Made by a program: the position numbers and the translations under genes. A stretch of DNA of 64,000 bases, from positions 18,302,988 to 18,366,987 of the forward strand of contig CM049320.1 of assembly GCA_026874595.1 (NCBI GenBank), written 5' to 3'. This document shows, piece by piece, positions 12,205 through 24,925 of this stretch; within the stretch, counting starts at the first letter, position 1; each line of letters starts with the position of its first letter. The DNA is from Sipunculus nudus. Lineage: Eukaryota > Annelida > Sipuncula > Golfingiida > Sipunculidae. The notes below the pieces were generated by a model that was not told the origin of the DNA, ran no database searches, and worked only from the letters and a program-made list of their open reading frames with translations.

Positions 12205-13261
12205 CTAGAATACGGATAGTCGACAAGCGACTACATGTATCCGCCTAAATCAGAGTGGAACGGGTGAAGTGAGGCATGGATTGAGTGGCAAGGGGAAATA
12301 GAGTGAAGTGTTGCATATAAGCATGGATGTCTGCAGCCAAATTGTGTATGTAGGTTGCCCCCCTACCACAAAATCCAGAAAGCCGTCCAAGTTGTATACA
12401 TATGCAAAATTTAAGGCAGATAAGTCAAACCACTACATGTATATGAGTGATTTTAGCCCGTGGCAGACAAACAGATGGACGCTGAGCAAAATGGTTGCAG
12501 GGGACGCCACCAGTCTTGCGTATGATAAAGAGCTATGTGAGAACTATACACATGCAAAACTTTGGCCCAATCGGTCAAACGGTTCCCAAGATATGAGCTT
12601 GGATGTCTGCTGCATAAACTAGAATGCAGGTGGCGCCACCTGTCATAAAATCAAAAGAGCTGTTGTGGATGTATAAACCTGCAAAATTTTAGCCAGATAT
12701 GTCAAACCACTGCCGAGATATGAGTGATTTTATCCCATGGCAGACAAACAGACAGGAGCTGTGCAAAAATGGCTGCAGGTGGCGCCACCAGTTTTGCGTA
12801 TGATAAAGAGCTATGTGAGATCTATACACATGCAAAATTTTGGCCCAATCGGTCAAACGGTTCCCGAGATATGAGCTTGGATGTCTGCAGCGTAAACATG
12901 AATGTAGGTGGTGCCACCTGTCATAAAATCAGAAAAGCTATCCAGGATGTATACGCATGCCGAATTTCAGGTGAATTAGTCAAGTCACTGCAGAGATATG
13001 AGTGATTTTAACCAAAGGCAGACAAACAGATGGACACTGTGCAAACATGGTTGCAGTTGGCGCCACCATTTTTGTGTATGTTATAAAGCTCTCCAAGGGC
13101 TACATTTGTGCAAAAAAATTTTCTGATCGGTCAAACGGTTCCCGAGATATGAGCTTAGATGTCTACAGCGTAAACCTGAATGTAGGTGGCGCCACCTGTC
13201 ATAAAATCAGAAAAGCTATCCAGGATGTATACGCATGCCGAATTTCAGGTGAATTGGTCAA
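12205..13261 (-). mobile_element. Helitron-like element, 5'-truncated copy
   Basis: Read on the minus strand, the copy ends with hairpin TAGTCG-CTTG-TCGACTA-type sequence (around 12214-12230), then eight bases and CTAG (12208-12205), followed by T. The body contains alternating segments marked by GGTGGCGCCACC (12629, 12778, 13185 and variants at 12907 and 13057). It matches the complete element at 42018-43749 in inverted orientation up to about 13261, where similarity stops before the GCC-rich 5' region. The plus-strand open frames at 12308-13295 are translations of this repeat and mirror those on the minus strand of the other copy. They are not genes. Confidence 0.8.
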
Positions 13262-13557
13262 GCTCTGTTGGATACTACATTTAAGATTATTTTGAGACGC
13301 TGCAGGACATGCACTTAAAAGCTTATTAGTTTACAAAGTAAATGGTGTAAAACATGTGTCCAAAACAGCTAGGCCGTATAATGAGGCTCAAACCAAGGCC
13401 ATGCATGAACGGATTTGTACTGGTCATTCCCAGCCTACCATGTTATTGCCTGAGAAGGCTACACAATTTCTTAAGAGTTATTCATGACAGAGGAGCAATA
13501 AATGGCCTTAAATTCTTTATCAATAAAGACCCAAACCATTTCAAATTTTTGAATATT

Positions 13558-13601
13558 ATATATATATATTATATATTATATATATATATTATATAAATAT
13601 T
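13558..13601. repeat. AT microsatellite
   Basis: Interrupted (TA)n run of about 44 bases. Confidence 0.9.
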
Positions 13602-13854
13602 TAATATTTCAAGAATTTTCTTTGCAAAAGTAAAGGTAAAAGGGGGGGGGGTGTCAATAATTTGATATCACCAACTTTATCAGTCTCATCTGCGTTTACT
13701 ATTTGCCTTCCTGTTTTTACAGGCTTGTTCATTCTGGTAGGGTTTTAAGCTCCTTGCATGGTCAGCATATAACTCAAACAGTCAGTATAGACTCTACAAG
13801 GTTATTTGTTCTACACTGTTTGTTCTACACCCCTATTAGCCAGTACCCATTCAC

Positions 13855-13990
13855 TCTTTGGTGGAGAGGGTCCATCCTTGTGGTAAAGGCTTTGGCCAGG
13901 AGTCTCATTGCAGTTAGCAGTAAGATTGGGACATGAACACACAACTTTGCGGTCACAAGTCCACCACCCGATAAGCAAAACCCCACGCTC
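13855..13990 (-). mobile_element. Possible tRNA-derived SINE fragment
   Basis: On the minus strand the bases at about 13975-13920 read like a degraded tRNA-Lys head: GGTGGACTTGTGACC, then AAAGTTGTG, then a B-box-like GTTCATGTCCC. A full cloverleaf with paired acceptor stem is not seen, so this is a SINE relic rather than a tRNA gene. Confidence 0.4.
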
Positions 13991-15823
13991 TTTGCAATAC
14001 AAGAACTGTATCTCCATTTAAACAAAATTTGGACACTGTCATACATCACACATTTTAGCAATCATGCACACTCAGGCAAACAAACACAAGTGGAAACATG
14101 CCAATCCTTTAATTACAGACCTCTGGCTTAAAAAAACCCTCTTTAATTCAAGATACACAAGACTAATGTAGCTTCGAGCAGAAATTATTCCTTAAAATGG
14201 CACAATTAAAGTCTGCCAGCCCAAATGTTACCAATAGGAACAGACCAAGGCCAATTAAACTTTTCTTGAAAGTAGATGTCAGGACTAAAAGTCAAGGCCA
14301 TGACGAATTAGCTTTTTTGCATACCATGCGGAATTCACTCAAGGTTACAGCAAAGGGACTAACAAGTGCAGACTTTTTTTTTGTATAAGGAGGAAGTCCC
14401 AGGGAACATTTCATCACAAACTCATGCCATGCTCTTTAATAATGTCATAACATAACCCGTAAGTGCATCTGAATCAATAGCAGCCAATTTTCACAAGATT
14501 TTTTTGTCATGTGGGGGTACCTAAAATATTTTGGCACTATTTGATGAATGAATCCAAGGAAGAGCTCTGACAAACAGGCCAATTAAGTGGAAATTGATGT
14601 TGATAGCACAGACGTGATGTATCTTTGATCTGGCAGAATCAGCCTACTCCAGGTGAATAGGTGATTTCCTCAAAGGTTATCTGATGTAAAAACCAGCCAT
14701 TCACTAGATCTCTCTAAAGATGTCTGCTCACCAGAGGTAATTCAGATAAACATACATTAATTCCCTTGATATCATGTCAGGCAGGAAATTGCACATTTAG
14801 TATCATTGGTGCCACATACGGCCGATTTAGTTTTATATACTTACAAGTTAAAGATGCCCATTGTCATATTATAAAATAATAAATTAGTTCTGGCTATTCT
14901 AATTTACATGAACAATGGTAAAATTATGATTTATACTTCATACAGTACTTTCCAGTCAAACTGTGTGGCTTGTTCTATGGATTCAGTGTTTCCATTTTTC
15001 ATAGATCAATTTTTTTTTTATTTTTGCAACTGAAGACCAGACTCTTGGTTTTGTTATTAATTTGTGCTGTTGCACAAATTCCCTAAAAGAATTCTTAAAG
15101 ATTTGGATAATGGACCAAATTTTGTGTTGATCATAAATACCTTTTTAAGAAGTGGAGCAAATTTTTGTATTTTCTAGGAAATCTTGCAAAATATTACATA
15201 TTGTATCTCAACCATGAAAAAAATGGAAAACAAATTCATCTGCTGGCACAATATTTTCCCCCGGGTCTATAGAGCAATAATATTTTTGTGGGTAGCCTTA
15301 TACTCTAAACATTATCCAAAAAAATATTTGGGTTCTTCACAGGTACACACTCCTGATATGAAATTTCTTAAAAGAATAAAAACATAGGGATAGGGATATT
15401 AACAGTAAGAAAGATATACCAGTTTTATTTATTCAAATATGTGATTGAAAAATCAACAGGTAGCCCTGCATATATAATTGACTGATCATATCTAGAAAAA
15501 AAATACTGATACATTAACAAGTGTTAAATCTTCTCTCCATTTCCTGTCAAAGTCTGCCATAATATATATGAATGTACATGCAGCTACAAAAACCATTCTG
15601 CACTTAATGACCGCAGGTTAAAAATCAGAGTCACACAAGTAAAAAGATGCCCAGCTGATCCAAAACATGTGACCAGATGTTGTCAAGGAAACCAAGCACA
15701 TGATCGGAAGATATCAAGCAAATCTAAGCATGTGATCACAGGTAGTCAAGTGTAACTATATAAGTGAGTCACTGTAGTCATGTATAACTGTACAGGTGAC
15801 CAGTGGCAGTCAAGTGTAGCTTT
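13991..15823. other. Unannotated AT-rich stretch
   Basis: No convincing exon or repeat recognised. The plus-strand frames at 14197-14388 and 15184-15387 have no identifiable motifs. Confidence 0.4.
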
Positions 15824-15946
15824 GGTCCAGACCAAATCCCAATCCGGATTCAGTCTGCAGGCCTTAACCCAATCAGGATTTGGGTTGGATCAGATCCTGT
15901 TAAGGTTTAGGCCTGACTGAATACCAACTTGGATTTGGTCTGGACC
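15824..15946. repeat. Foldback element, 123-bp imperfect hairpin
   Basis: The outer 16 bases are a perfect inverted repeat: GGTCCAGACCAAATCC at 15824-15839 and GGATTTGGTCTGGACC at 15931-15946. Inside, the arms continue imperfectly (left CAGTCTGCAGGCCTTAACC, right GGTTTAGGCCTGACTG) with the turn around 15885. The whole could fold into one long stem. It may be a small MITE, though no target duplication is obvious. Confidence 0.75.
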
Positions 15947-17828
15947 GATTGGAGATTGGTCCAGATGGGGATATGGGTCTTGATGTATGCATAATACTGG
16001 AAATGGATATATACTGATCTGCAAATGGCTTTGAATTGACCTAAAATAACCTGTACAAAAGTACTTTTCTGAAGAATCTGCACCTATATAAGTATTCTAC
16101 TGAAGTCCTGGTGTTGTCCCTGTACCTAGGTTTTGCTTCCTGCCCCCCACCCTGGTAACTGCATATAATATTTTCATGTTTTTTTAATAAAACATGAAAC
16201 TGCATGATATCAAGCTTTACAAATGGTGACAGAATCAAATTTCCTGACTTTTTTTGGCCACTGATATTTTCAAAAAGTTCTAAAATTGTATATATGTAAA
16301 TTCACATTACATTTTTTAAAATTTTTCAATGACTTTGAAAAGCATAAGAAAACTGTATTTATTAGCAGGGAGCACATTTAAAACAAGTAATTGTATTAAT
16401 TAGCCTACTATATCTGAGTCCATAGCAAGTTAGAACCCAGCAGTTTGTACCACCCTTTGTCTGTATCAGTACACTACTGGCATGTAGGCACCTTTCATCT
16501 CCTCTGCTTGACCACTAACTCATGCACTGATAACTGTTATCATTCTGACGCATGATATAATGTGCATGGTACTCCCTTTCCTAAGAAGCAGAAATTCCAA
16601 GGTATCTGGCCCAAATGTTGACAGAATATATCAGTTTTCCTACCCTTCGTGAGGTCAATGAGGTCCAAGAGTTTAAGGGTTTATCTGAAGAGCTGTTTAA
16701 GCCTTCGGTTTTCATACATCTGGCTCTTTCCGCTACTGTTTCTCTTAGAGCTCCATTCCTCAGAATGATAAAGTGAAAGCTAACAAAAGATTAATCACAA
16801 TATATTCAATGTATACCATCAAGGGGAGTCAGCATTACCACAAAAATCAGTTTGAGGATTCTAAACTGGATCTATCAAAAATTCATATAAAAATCAAACA
16901 TGTGGATATTATGACTTTTTTTACAACAAGAATCATCAGATAATGATGTGTTATATTTCTTCTTAAACAGAACATTTATAACACTCATAAAGTATTGCAG
17001 GTGTTATTTAATTCACACAAAATTTAAAAATTCTGGTTGTATATAGCTTGTTTAAAATTACAAAATTAATCCTACAACAATTTGAGGATTTGGGCATGGT
17101 AAAAAAGGTTATTCCACTTTAAACTTTGCTGATACACATCTCTTAAATTGCCACAAAACTCTTTCCATAGATGGATGTTGTCCCAGGAGTACTTTTGTAT
17201 CACATCCCAACTCCTTTATCAAATCCTGATATGTTAATTTTTTTTCTCCCTTTGAAACCTTCCACTGTGCTGCAATTTTGCATACACACTAAAGCACCTG
17301 TTAATATTATCCATATACCATTAGTGTTGTAAATCAATGATACATTATTTAAAAGGAAAGAATCATGCAGGCTTGCTGATATTGCAGAATGATTTAATAA
17401 TGATGCTTTTGAAATAGAGTACCTAGCTATTTTATAGGATTAATAAAATTTCTATGAAGAATAACATTTTAATTTTACAATCAATTAAGAAGGAATCAAA
17501 TTGCAAGCTACAACACAAGAACTGAATTTAATCCATAGCACTGATACCCTGCTGTAATATGTTAAATATTTCATAAATACTGAGGGCAAAACCTAGGAAT
17601 TTCAGCTACTTGGGCACAAACTTTTCATATAGTTACATAGAGTCAAACATGCATAACAGTCTTCTGTAGGGAATGGGGTTTTTCAAGCTTTCATCATGTT
17701 ATGCTCAAGTATCTTCCCCAAGGTAAATGATTCTGTCTGATTGGGTAACCTCCTAACTAACCATTGGACAACATTAATTTAACGCTCTTCAGTGAATGTC
17801 CCATGTGTCCCAAGCTATAATCTTGCAG
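15947..17828. other. Unannotated stretch with one ambiguous open segment
   Basis: Around 16616-16777 two plus-strand frames and one minus-strand frame are open together over about 50 codons, so no coding direction can be chosen. It could be a repeat fragment. Otherwise nothing was recognised. Confidence 0.3.
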
Positions 17829-18032
17829 GATTATGCTATTCATTCAACCAGACATCCTGGTCCCTGTGGAAAGAAATTTGAATACATTAATGTCCAGGAA
17901 GACTGGGTTCTCAGACAGACAAATCTACCAAGAATATCACTTGAGTTTCCTTTGCTTCCTCTTGTGTCTGAGCCTTCACTTAAAGGAACTATCTTTGAAC
18001 TTGATAAAATAGAAAGTTTGGATAACAGATAA
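17829..18032 (+). CDS. Candidate terminal exon, unknown protein
   Basis: Starts after an acceptor-like AATCTTGCAG in phase 0 and runs 67 codons to a TAA. An AATAAA signal lies seven bases after the stop (18039-18044). The predicted segment begins DYAIHSTRHPGPCGKKFEY and ends FELDKIESLDNR. It is mixed in composition, with charged residues spaced as in folded proteins, and codon use looks natural. There are no membrane segments or motifs that I recognise. An ATG in the same frame lies upstream at 17796, so a short intronless frame is an alternative. Sixty-seven open codons by chance is uncommon but not rare here. Upstream exons of the gene were not established. Confidence 0.4.
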   Translation, partial: DYAIHSTRHPGPCGKKFEYINVQEDWVLRQTNLPRISLEFPLLPLVSEPSLKGTIFELDKIESLDNR

Positions 18033-18044
18033 TCCTCTAATAAA

Positions 18045-19093
18045 TACTACACATCTGAACCAAATTTTACCTTCATAGTCAGCTTTAAATCCAGCTATTC
18101 AACTACCTTTTCTTTAGAATGTATGTGATTTTTGCTAACTCTGTATACATATTAATGAAATCTAGGTGCTTCAATCCTGTTAAGGTTCTTTTGATGCCTC
18201 TGTAATTGGTGGATGAGCTTGTTTATCAACAATATGTTAGTAAACACAGGGCACGTGCAGATGTTAATAAACAGTGAAACCATGCAACCTAAGATGGTTG
18301 GTTGCATATGTGTGGAAGTTGAAAGTTCACCAGTTGTGAAAAGCCCTTTGTAAAACTGTGGTTTGTCTTGCTGCCTAACATGTTCTAACTTTGTTGAACA
18401 TTGTTTTTTTATATGCACATGGGTGTTAAAAAAGGAACAACCTGTGTGTGGGGGGATTGGCATTTTCTGGCCTAATTTTATGAAAGCTTCAATGGATTTT
18501 TATATAGTTAACAAACGTGGGATATCTGAATAGGCCCCTTTCAGGTGCTAATAATCCTAATCAAGGAAGGTAATGTATAATATTTAAATTTTCCATTTTC
18601 TTTGAAATATTCATGTGAAAAACATTTGGTTCCTTAACTTTTTTGCTATATTTGTTTCATGTTAGAATAAGAGTCTCTGTAGTAGGCAATCATATATATA
18701 ATTTCATATTAGTTTGAGATTCATATTTTATAAAGTTAAAGGAAAAATAATAAATAATATTCTTGTTATTATTGTTGACATCTACCAGTACCCAATAAAA
18801 CATGTTAATTGTTATGCTAGGACCTCACACCTTGTTTTTCAAAACCAACAGGCTTTACATTTACTGTGACACTTTACAAATAAAAAGTATAACAATAATA
18901 CAAACAGTATCGAATGGAAAATGAATCAAACTTACCTGTCATTATTTAGCATCAATTATTACAGGGAACACAATATGTGGAATAGAAAGCCACAGATAGT
19001 ACAAATGAGTGTAAATATGGTCCCAATGTTAACAACAGTACACTGATAAGACATGAATTAATGTGACACTTGGTGGAGAACATCAGTGCTTAC
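18045..19093. other. Spacer between the plus-strand candidate exon and the MEGF6-like gene
   Basis: The continuation of the EMI domain was searched for here on the minus strand (aromatic YY pattern and a CCPGW-type end) and not found. The minus-strand frame at 18152-18463 shows no domain. Confidence 0.4.
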
Positions 19094-19231
19094 CTGCGTT
19101 CATATCCAACACACCAGTTTCCTGGGCTACCACAGTTTGGTTTCCACACTTTGACAAGTCTTGTATAGGATCTTATACAAGGTCTTCTGACTGGTACCAT
19201 TTCAACATCTCGGTAAGAACATACATTGGGC
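19094..19231 (-). CDS. MEGF6-like gene, exon 2 (first half of EMI domain)
   Basis: On the minus strand this 138-base exon follows an acceptor TTTTGTAG and ends at CAG|GTAAGC. The first base completes a Met codon begun in exon 1; the rest encodes PNVCSYRDVEMVPVRRPC and continues to NWCVGYER, residues 30-74 of the joined protein. The pattern PNVC, then RRPC followed by a Y-T-x-x-V-x-VWK segment, a Cys, and WCVGYERR is diagnostic of EMI domains and closest, from memory, to MEGF6, where EMI precedes many EGF-like repeats in a secreted or matrix protein. Cysteines fall at 33, 47, 62 and 69. The exon ends in phase 2 with AG, allowing the expected Arg. The second half of the EMI domain and any EGF repeats were not found in the remaining 19 kb and probably lie beyond the left edge. 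EGFL- or MEGF10-like relatives are possible alternatives. Confidence 0.88.
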
Positions 19232-22200
19232 CTACAAAATAGAAAATATATATATTATTCACAGAGTCAAACATTGAAAGTTCCCTGACATGACCATCTT
19301 CAGGACATGAAAAGGAACATTGACAGGGCACATAGGAGAAATAAGAACATAGATACAGTATGAATTGATTTCTGTTCTTCCCGTGAAGAATGGGAATACT
19401 CATTTTCCCAGGAAGATTGGGAATTCTCATCTTACCTAGCAAGATTCTGAATCTTCCAAGATTCTCATTCCCCCTGACATATATTAAGACCAAATTCAAA
19501 CAGATATTGATTAGGGCAGAGACAAACACATTTTACTGGGCTTGCAAGTTCATATATTTTCTGTTCTTATGTAGCACCGTGACACGAATCAAATTGATCA
19601 GGATCTTGGGTTCTCTGACTATTCTCTACTTAAAGAAGCTTTCTCTGTTTGCATAAAATGAGCTGTACCCATCACGTGTGGGTTTTTATAATCTTATTTA
19701 GTTCATATCCTCTAGTATTAAACTTGTATCTGAAATATTAGTCATGACAGGTCAACGTGAATGCTATTTTTATAACTTGGTGTGGCAACAAGATAAGCGG
19801 CTTTGTTATAATAAGTCATCATTTTCAACGGCTTTTCATAATTTTCAAGTGCGTTTGCATTGAACAATGACGCAGCCAATCCAAAGGTACTGCTGTGTGT
19901 GTAAACAACAGAATACTTGTGTCCGATGCACACACATACAACACCCATGCATTATTGGGCCAGTTGAGCACCTAGGGCTCAAAGAGGTTGATCAGCAATG
20001 GGGTTTTTATTTCTAGTTCCATGACAGCTTCATATGTTAAAGCTAGTTGGGTAAAGATTTACTAGTTATTTTCTTTAAAACATGAAGATTTACTAGTTAT
20101 TTTCTTTAAAACATGAAGTTAGATAAAAAAAAGTCATTAGCGACCTTAAACTGAACCAAGGTCACCAACAGTCTATGGTCACTTATAATAACCTTATGCT
20201 ATAATAACCTCATGCTATAATAACCTTATGCACAAATTTATCAAGTGTAGCCCAGATTTAGTTGTCACATACATGTTCACATCAATACTTATTTCCAGAA
20301 ACCAATGCATGTCCTTGAAACACATAAACCAAGTTCACTGTAAATCAGTCACATCAAAGGGTAGTTAAATGGCCTATTCATCTTAACCTTGCATGGAAGC
20401 TTCCACACAAAGACTGTTTTCAAACAAGAAGCTCAGGTACTAGGCCCAGGGGGCGGTACCCTTGTACCAACAATAATTCTCACATCTCTTCTCGCCACAC
20501 TCAAAGGATAACCGATTAGTTACGGCGACCCCTGCTGTACAAGTGGCCGGGTATTCTTTACACCCCTACCAAATGAATAAATAACAGGTGTAAAAGGTTG
20601 TATCCCTAAACTACACTACAGTTGAAACTTTTAGTTTAAGACACTTTCCTGAAGATGTCACTGATTCTTGAAAAATTATGAGGGAAAATATGTATGATTA
20701 TTAAAAAAGTTATCTTTTAATTTAAGTATTGGCTGTTATGTATCTTAACTAGCCATTCTTACAAAAGCACTGATCCCATATTCAAATGGAGAATTCAAGT
20801 TTCAATACCCTTTATGTAAGTGCATGTTCTGTCCAACTGTCAGGATACAATACTGGACTATACAAAGAGGACGGTGGAGCACAGGTTGAGGCTAGCTGTC
20901 ATGGTTTGAGGCTTTCCAAGGTGATTATAAACTGCAAAGCATGCACAAAACCAGTCTGGGGAAAACAGACACTTAAAGACATAATGAAAAGGACTGTTTC
21001 CTACATGGATCAAAAACATCTAAATTTTATTTTCTGAGCATAGTTAAAGTGACAAGAGGTTACTGACATAAAGGTGGTTTAGGGTCAAATATGCAACAGG
21101 TATGAGGAAGTTCAATGATTTCTCACCATAAAAAAATCTATATTTGTTTAAGATATTTAACCCCAGCCCATTTATGGACCATATGTGACGCAGTGCCCAG
21201 TCAAAAAATATATGCAGTTCTGTCATTGGTACTGATATTAGCTAGCATAGATACATTTATATCTGGGCATAATTTTACAATTTACCACATCTCATTGGAA
21301 GGTGGCATTCACTCAAATACCTATACCCTTACTGGGTCCAAATTATGTATATCAGCACACATACACTTTTAAAGGGACTAATAATCAATCATCGGTCGCT
21401 GATATATGCTGTCTATGAACATGATTATGATCAAGGCAGTGACTCCCAACACTACTACATGTACCAGTAATGCAAATACTGTGGAAGTGGTTTTGTTAGC
21501 AGGGTTTTAATTTTTCATGTTTTAAGTGGGAGCTAGATTTGCGCTAAATAAAGAACATGCGTTGTTTCCTATACAACCTAGACAACTTTAGAACCCCCTC
21601 CCAATGGCTTTGGACTAAGACAGAGAGCCAGCCCCCATTGCTGTCAGCTCTGTTACTTGTCCACGCATAGTGGGTTGCTACTAGTAAGTGATCACAGTTG
21701 TTATTGTTAAGAAATTCTACAACCTACTCAGGTATCACACAACATTGCTGCATGCACCATTGCATCATCATAACTGTACGTTAATTGCGTATTGTTTACA
21801 CCTTGCGTTCACAGTACTCAGTTGCTTCTAGGATGTACATGGTCACCAAGAGCTTGTTAGCTGTCTTTTATAAAATCGTTTTAAAATGTTAATAATTTGA
21901 TAAAAAAGAAATTAAATACACATATATATACTGATTTGCGCAAAAATTCAAACGAATGCTGTAAAATGAAAAAAAAAACGTGAAAATTTATACACGCCAA
22001 ATAAACCACTTCCACGGTATATAAAACAAAGGCTTAGTATCATCCTACATGAAGTGAAGACACCTTGTTGTCTTAATCTGTGATTACGTTCACCGTAGTC
22101 GGCTACCTGCTTTCTTGTACTCTCAAGCATGTTAGCTAATAGCAAAATCTGTTAGGCACATACCAGCCAGTACTGGAACAGTGCTGTGAATCATGTCTAC

Positions 22201-23016
22201 AGCACAGATACAGCAGCAAGAAAGTCCATCATGCATAGAGAACACTACCACAGACCTACATCTTGTCTGTATTATGGGTTTTTATATCACCCGAAATACC
22301 GCTGGTTACACACCAGATGCTTACATTTCATCTACTCTACTCTAAAATGAGAAAATACAATCTATAGTCAATTTAATAAGCAAATCTGTATCATTATTAT
22401 GTTAATTTACCTGAAGGACTTCCACATGATAAGGTAATTTCATGATTTAACTGGAATACAAAAACTTACAGAAAGATAAAAAAAAGGCAATCACCTATAC
22501 ATTACTAAACCAGCTAAGGACAGTTGAATCAAAATGGATCTATGTTGTCAATTTCTGAATTTTTAATTGCATTCACTTAAATTAAAAAGCCTTAACACAT
22601 TCCTAGTTACATATTAAAGTCATTTTCTTTAATTATGAGAGTTTTATTAAACCGTAACAACATAACAAACATAAACAATTTAAAGTTTTATGTGAGAAAA
22701 AATAAAAAAATTTGGATGGGGACCTAAGTGAAAATCAGAGTGGTAGAAATCATTGATCATTGTTGGCAAATAATTTGAATAATCTGATTATTTAAAATAC
22801 CTATCTTAGAGTAACAGTGACATAAAAGATCAGTTATTATTTATAAAATGAATCTTTTCCATTATGAGATAATTGCCTTCAGTGATGGGGCCTCATGTTC
22901 AAGGAGGTTTTAATTTCACAATATTTTCACATTTGAAACCCTCTGGAACAAAAAGACAAAAAGAGTATATTCCAAGGAATGAATAACCACATCAAACACA
23001 CATGCTGCTGGCACAG

Positions 23017-23160
23017 CTTGTAGTACAGGAGTCAGCCTGGTCCAGAGTCTGGTGCTGGCAGGCGAGGAGGAGCTGGATGATAACCCTGGTGTACTGCTGA
23101 TTCACACCTTGTTTTTTACTGGTGTGTCAGACAAACACTGCAGTGTGCCAACAAGGACAG
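23017..23160 (+). CDS. Candidate internal exon, unknown protein
   Basis: A GC-richer island with a strong donor ACAG|GTAAGC at 23160/23161. One plus-strand frame is open; all minus-strand frames are closed. It encodes about 45 residues, including the stretches GVSLVQSLVLAGEEELDDNP and GVLLIHTLFFTGVSDKHC, and ends in phase 1. The acceptor is unclear: AGs at 23016, 23023 and 23028 are all possible and none has a strong pyrimidine tract. The residue mix looks like a real folded protein, but I recognise no family. If real it lies antisense within intron 1 of the MEGF6-like gene. Confidence 0.42.
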
Positions 23161-24789
23161 GTAAGCTCTAACCAGTTCCTGTACAGGTATAATGACAAGG
23201 AGCCTTCTGAATGAACTCAGGTGGTTTCATGGCCATATTTTGTGGATCATACTAGTATACAGTAAAAGCACACAGTCTCTAGATTAATATCAATTGTAAT
23301 TTTAATACTGGAATGGACATTAATTAATTCAAATTTATTATGCTATTATTATCACTTAATTTGTAAAAATTATTATGATTTGTTATGTTAACATCAGAAT
23401 ATATTACAAAAGATGATAGTGACAATGATGGTAATGATAAAGATGAGGATGATGATACCAACATATTTCAGGAAAAGATGATAAGTATAGACCTGTATTT
23501 GGGTACAACTAAAATATATTTTTATCTATACCTTGATGAGGATTCCAAGTGTTCAAAAAAAGTTTTTTCTTAAAGCTAAGCCTGAGAATTAAAATATGCA
23601 ATTTTGTAGTACCCCTATTATAGCAATGCCTTAAATTTAGTGCAGACACCAAGCAGTTTCACAAAATCACATATATAATCTGAGTGGCCTGGAAATAGGA
23701 CTCAGATTTTTTATGTTCATAAAAAAGATCACTGGGCCATATATAACTAACACTGAACCATCAATGACGATATAAAACAAGACTACGAACACAAAAAGCT
23801 ATGCCTCTCAACTATCTAATGTTTTCACTTTCATGTAAACATTTACCAAAACCTAGTTCATCACCAAACTGATAGTTAACCTGGAGTCAAGTGCCCTTTC
23901 CTTTTGAAATCTGAATGTCCTCTATCAGGTAATAAACACCTCAGTGTGTCTCTAATTCACTCACATACCTGTAAAAAGTGATACAATTTGTTGCAGTATA
24001 AAAACTTTATTTCTTTATAATAAAGACATGAAAGAACTCAGGAATTTTTTTAACAGCCATCCAAAGTAGAATTGAATGGTATCAGTGGCTACAGGGGGGC
24101 CCAGGTACATTTTTAACCCCACTTTGATCAGGCAAGCATGGTAATCACAGCACCATTATCATAATTGTACAGCTCTCATAATTGTACAGCTTGTAGAACA
24201 ACATGGGATTAGTTTCATTCAATTAAGAAACCATTTATATTTTATTAGATATGAGTTCTCCACTAAAGCAGCCTAGGTGGTCTGACTCACACATTAATCT
24301 GCAGTTATTACCTAGCTGTAGTCAGAATATAAAGCATGATATGACTATGATAATTAATGATGATACAAACTGTCTTCGCGGAGGTCTCGTGTATCATGCC
24401 CCATGTTTTTTACATTAACCTCTACCTTAATGATCTTCCAGGTGGTGTGAAATATTATTTATGTGTTGTCTGTGGCAGCTTTTCCACATGAAACTTGCAC
24501 TAGTTGACTTTTTCTCCCTAGCAAACTACGGAGAATGCTCGTAAAACATATTCCTGTCTACATTATTGTGGCTTCGTTGTATATTTGCTTAATGAAACCT
24601 CTGCTTGGCATTACCTGATTTATTGCTTAATTTTTCTTCCAGGTGAACAATGATGATAGATTAAACCTACAGTTTGCTTTATTTCTTACCTTTGCCAAAA
24701 TCCCAGGGATCCTGTTTATACTTAACTATCTCCACTAAGGTGTTCTATTTTCACCTGTGTATGTTTGTTGGTTTGTTTGTCCGTTAGCA

Positions 24790-24925
24790 GGATTACTACC
24801 AGTGATGTAGATCTTGAGTCCAATTTTTTAGGGACTCTGACTTGGACTCGACTAGGTGTCCTGGGCTTGAACTTGTATTCAGACTTGAGAGTTATAGAAC
24901 TCATGAAATCAGGCTGATGCCATGT
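24790..24925. repeat. Short 'ACTCGAGTCC-type' interspersed repeat
   Basis: Contains reiterated forms of GACTTGGACTCGACT and TCAGACTTGAG, like the fragments at 55668-55800 and 56045-56200. It appears to be a short dispersed element rich in GGACTCG-like words. Termini were not established. Confidence 0.5.

Noticed and set aside
11741-12226. 161-codon minus-strand frame with nine-residue repeats
   Set aside because: It is the translation of a 27-bp minisatellite plus the end of a mobile element; no start context, signal or family supports it.
12308-13295. Three similar plus-strand frames that look like a gene family
   Set aside because: They are translations of a Helitron-like tandem core; the same frames appear on the minus strand of the inverted copy at 42044-43669.
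16041-16238. Minus-strand frame considered as the missing second half of the EMI domain
   Set aside because: It has an acceptor-like site but lacks the expected YY pattern and CCPGW-type end, and the first codon does not fit.
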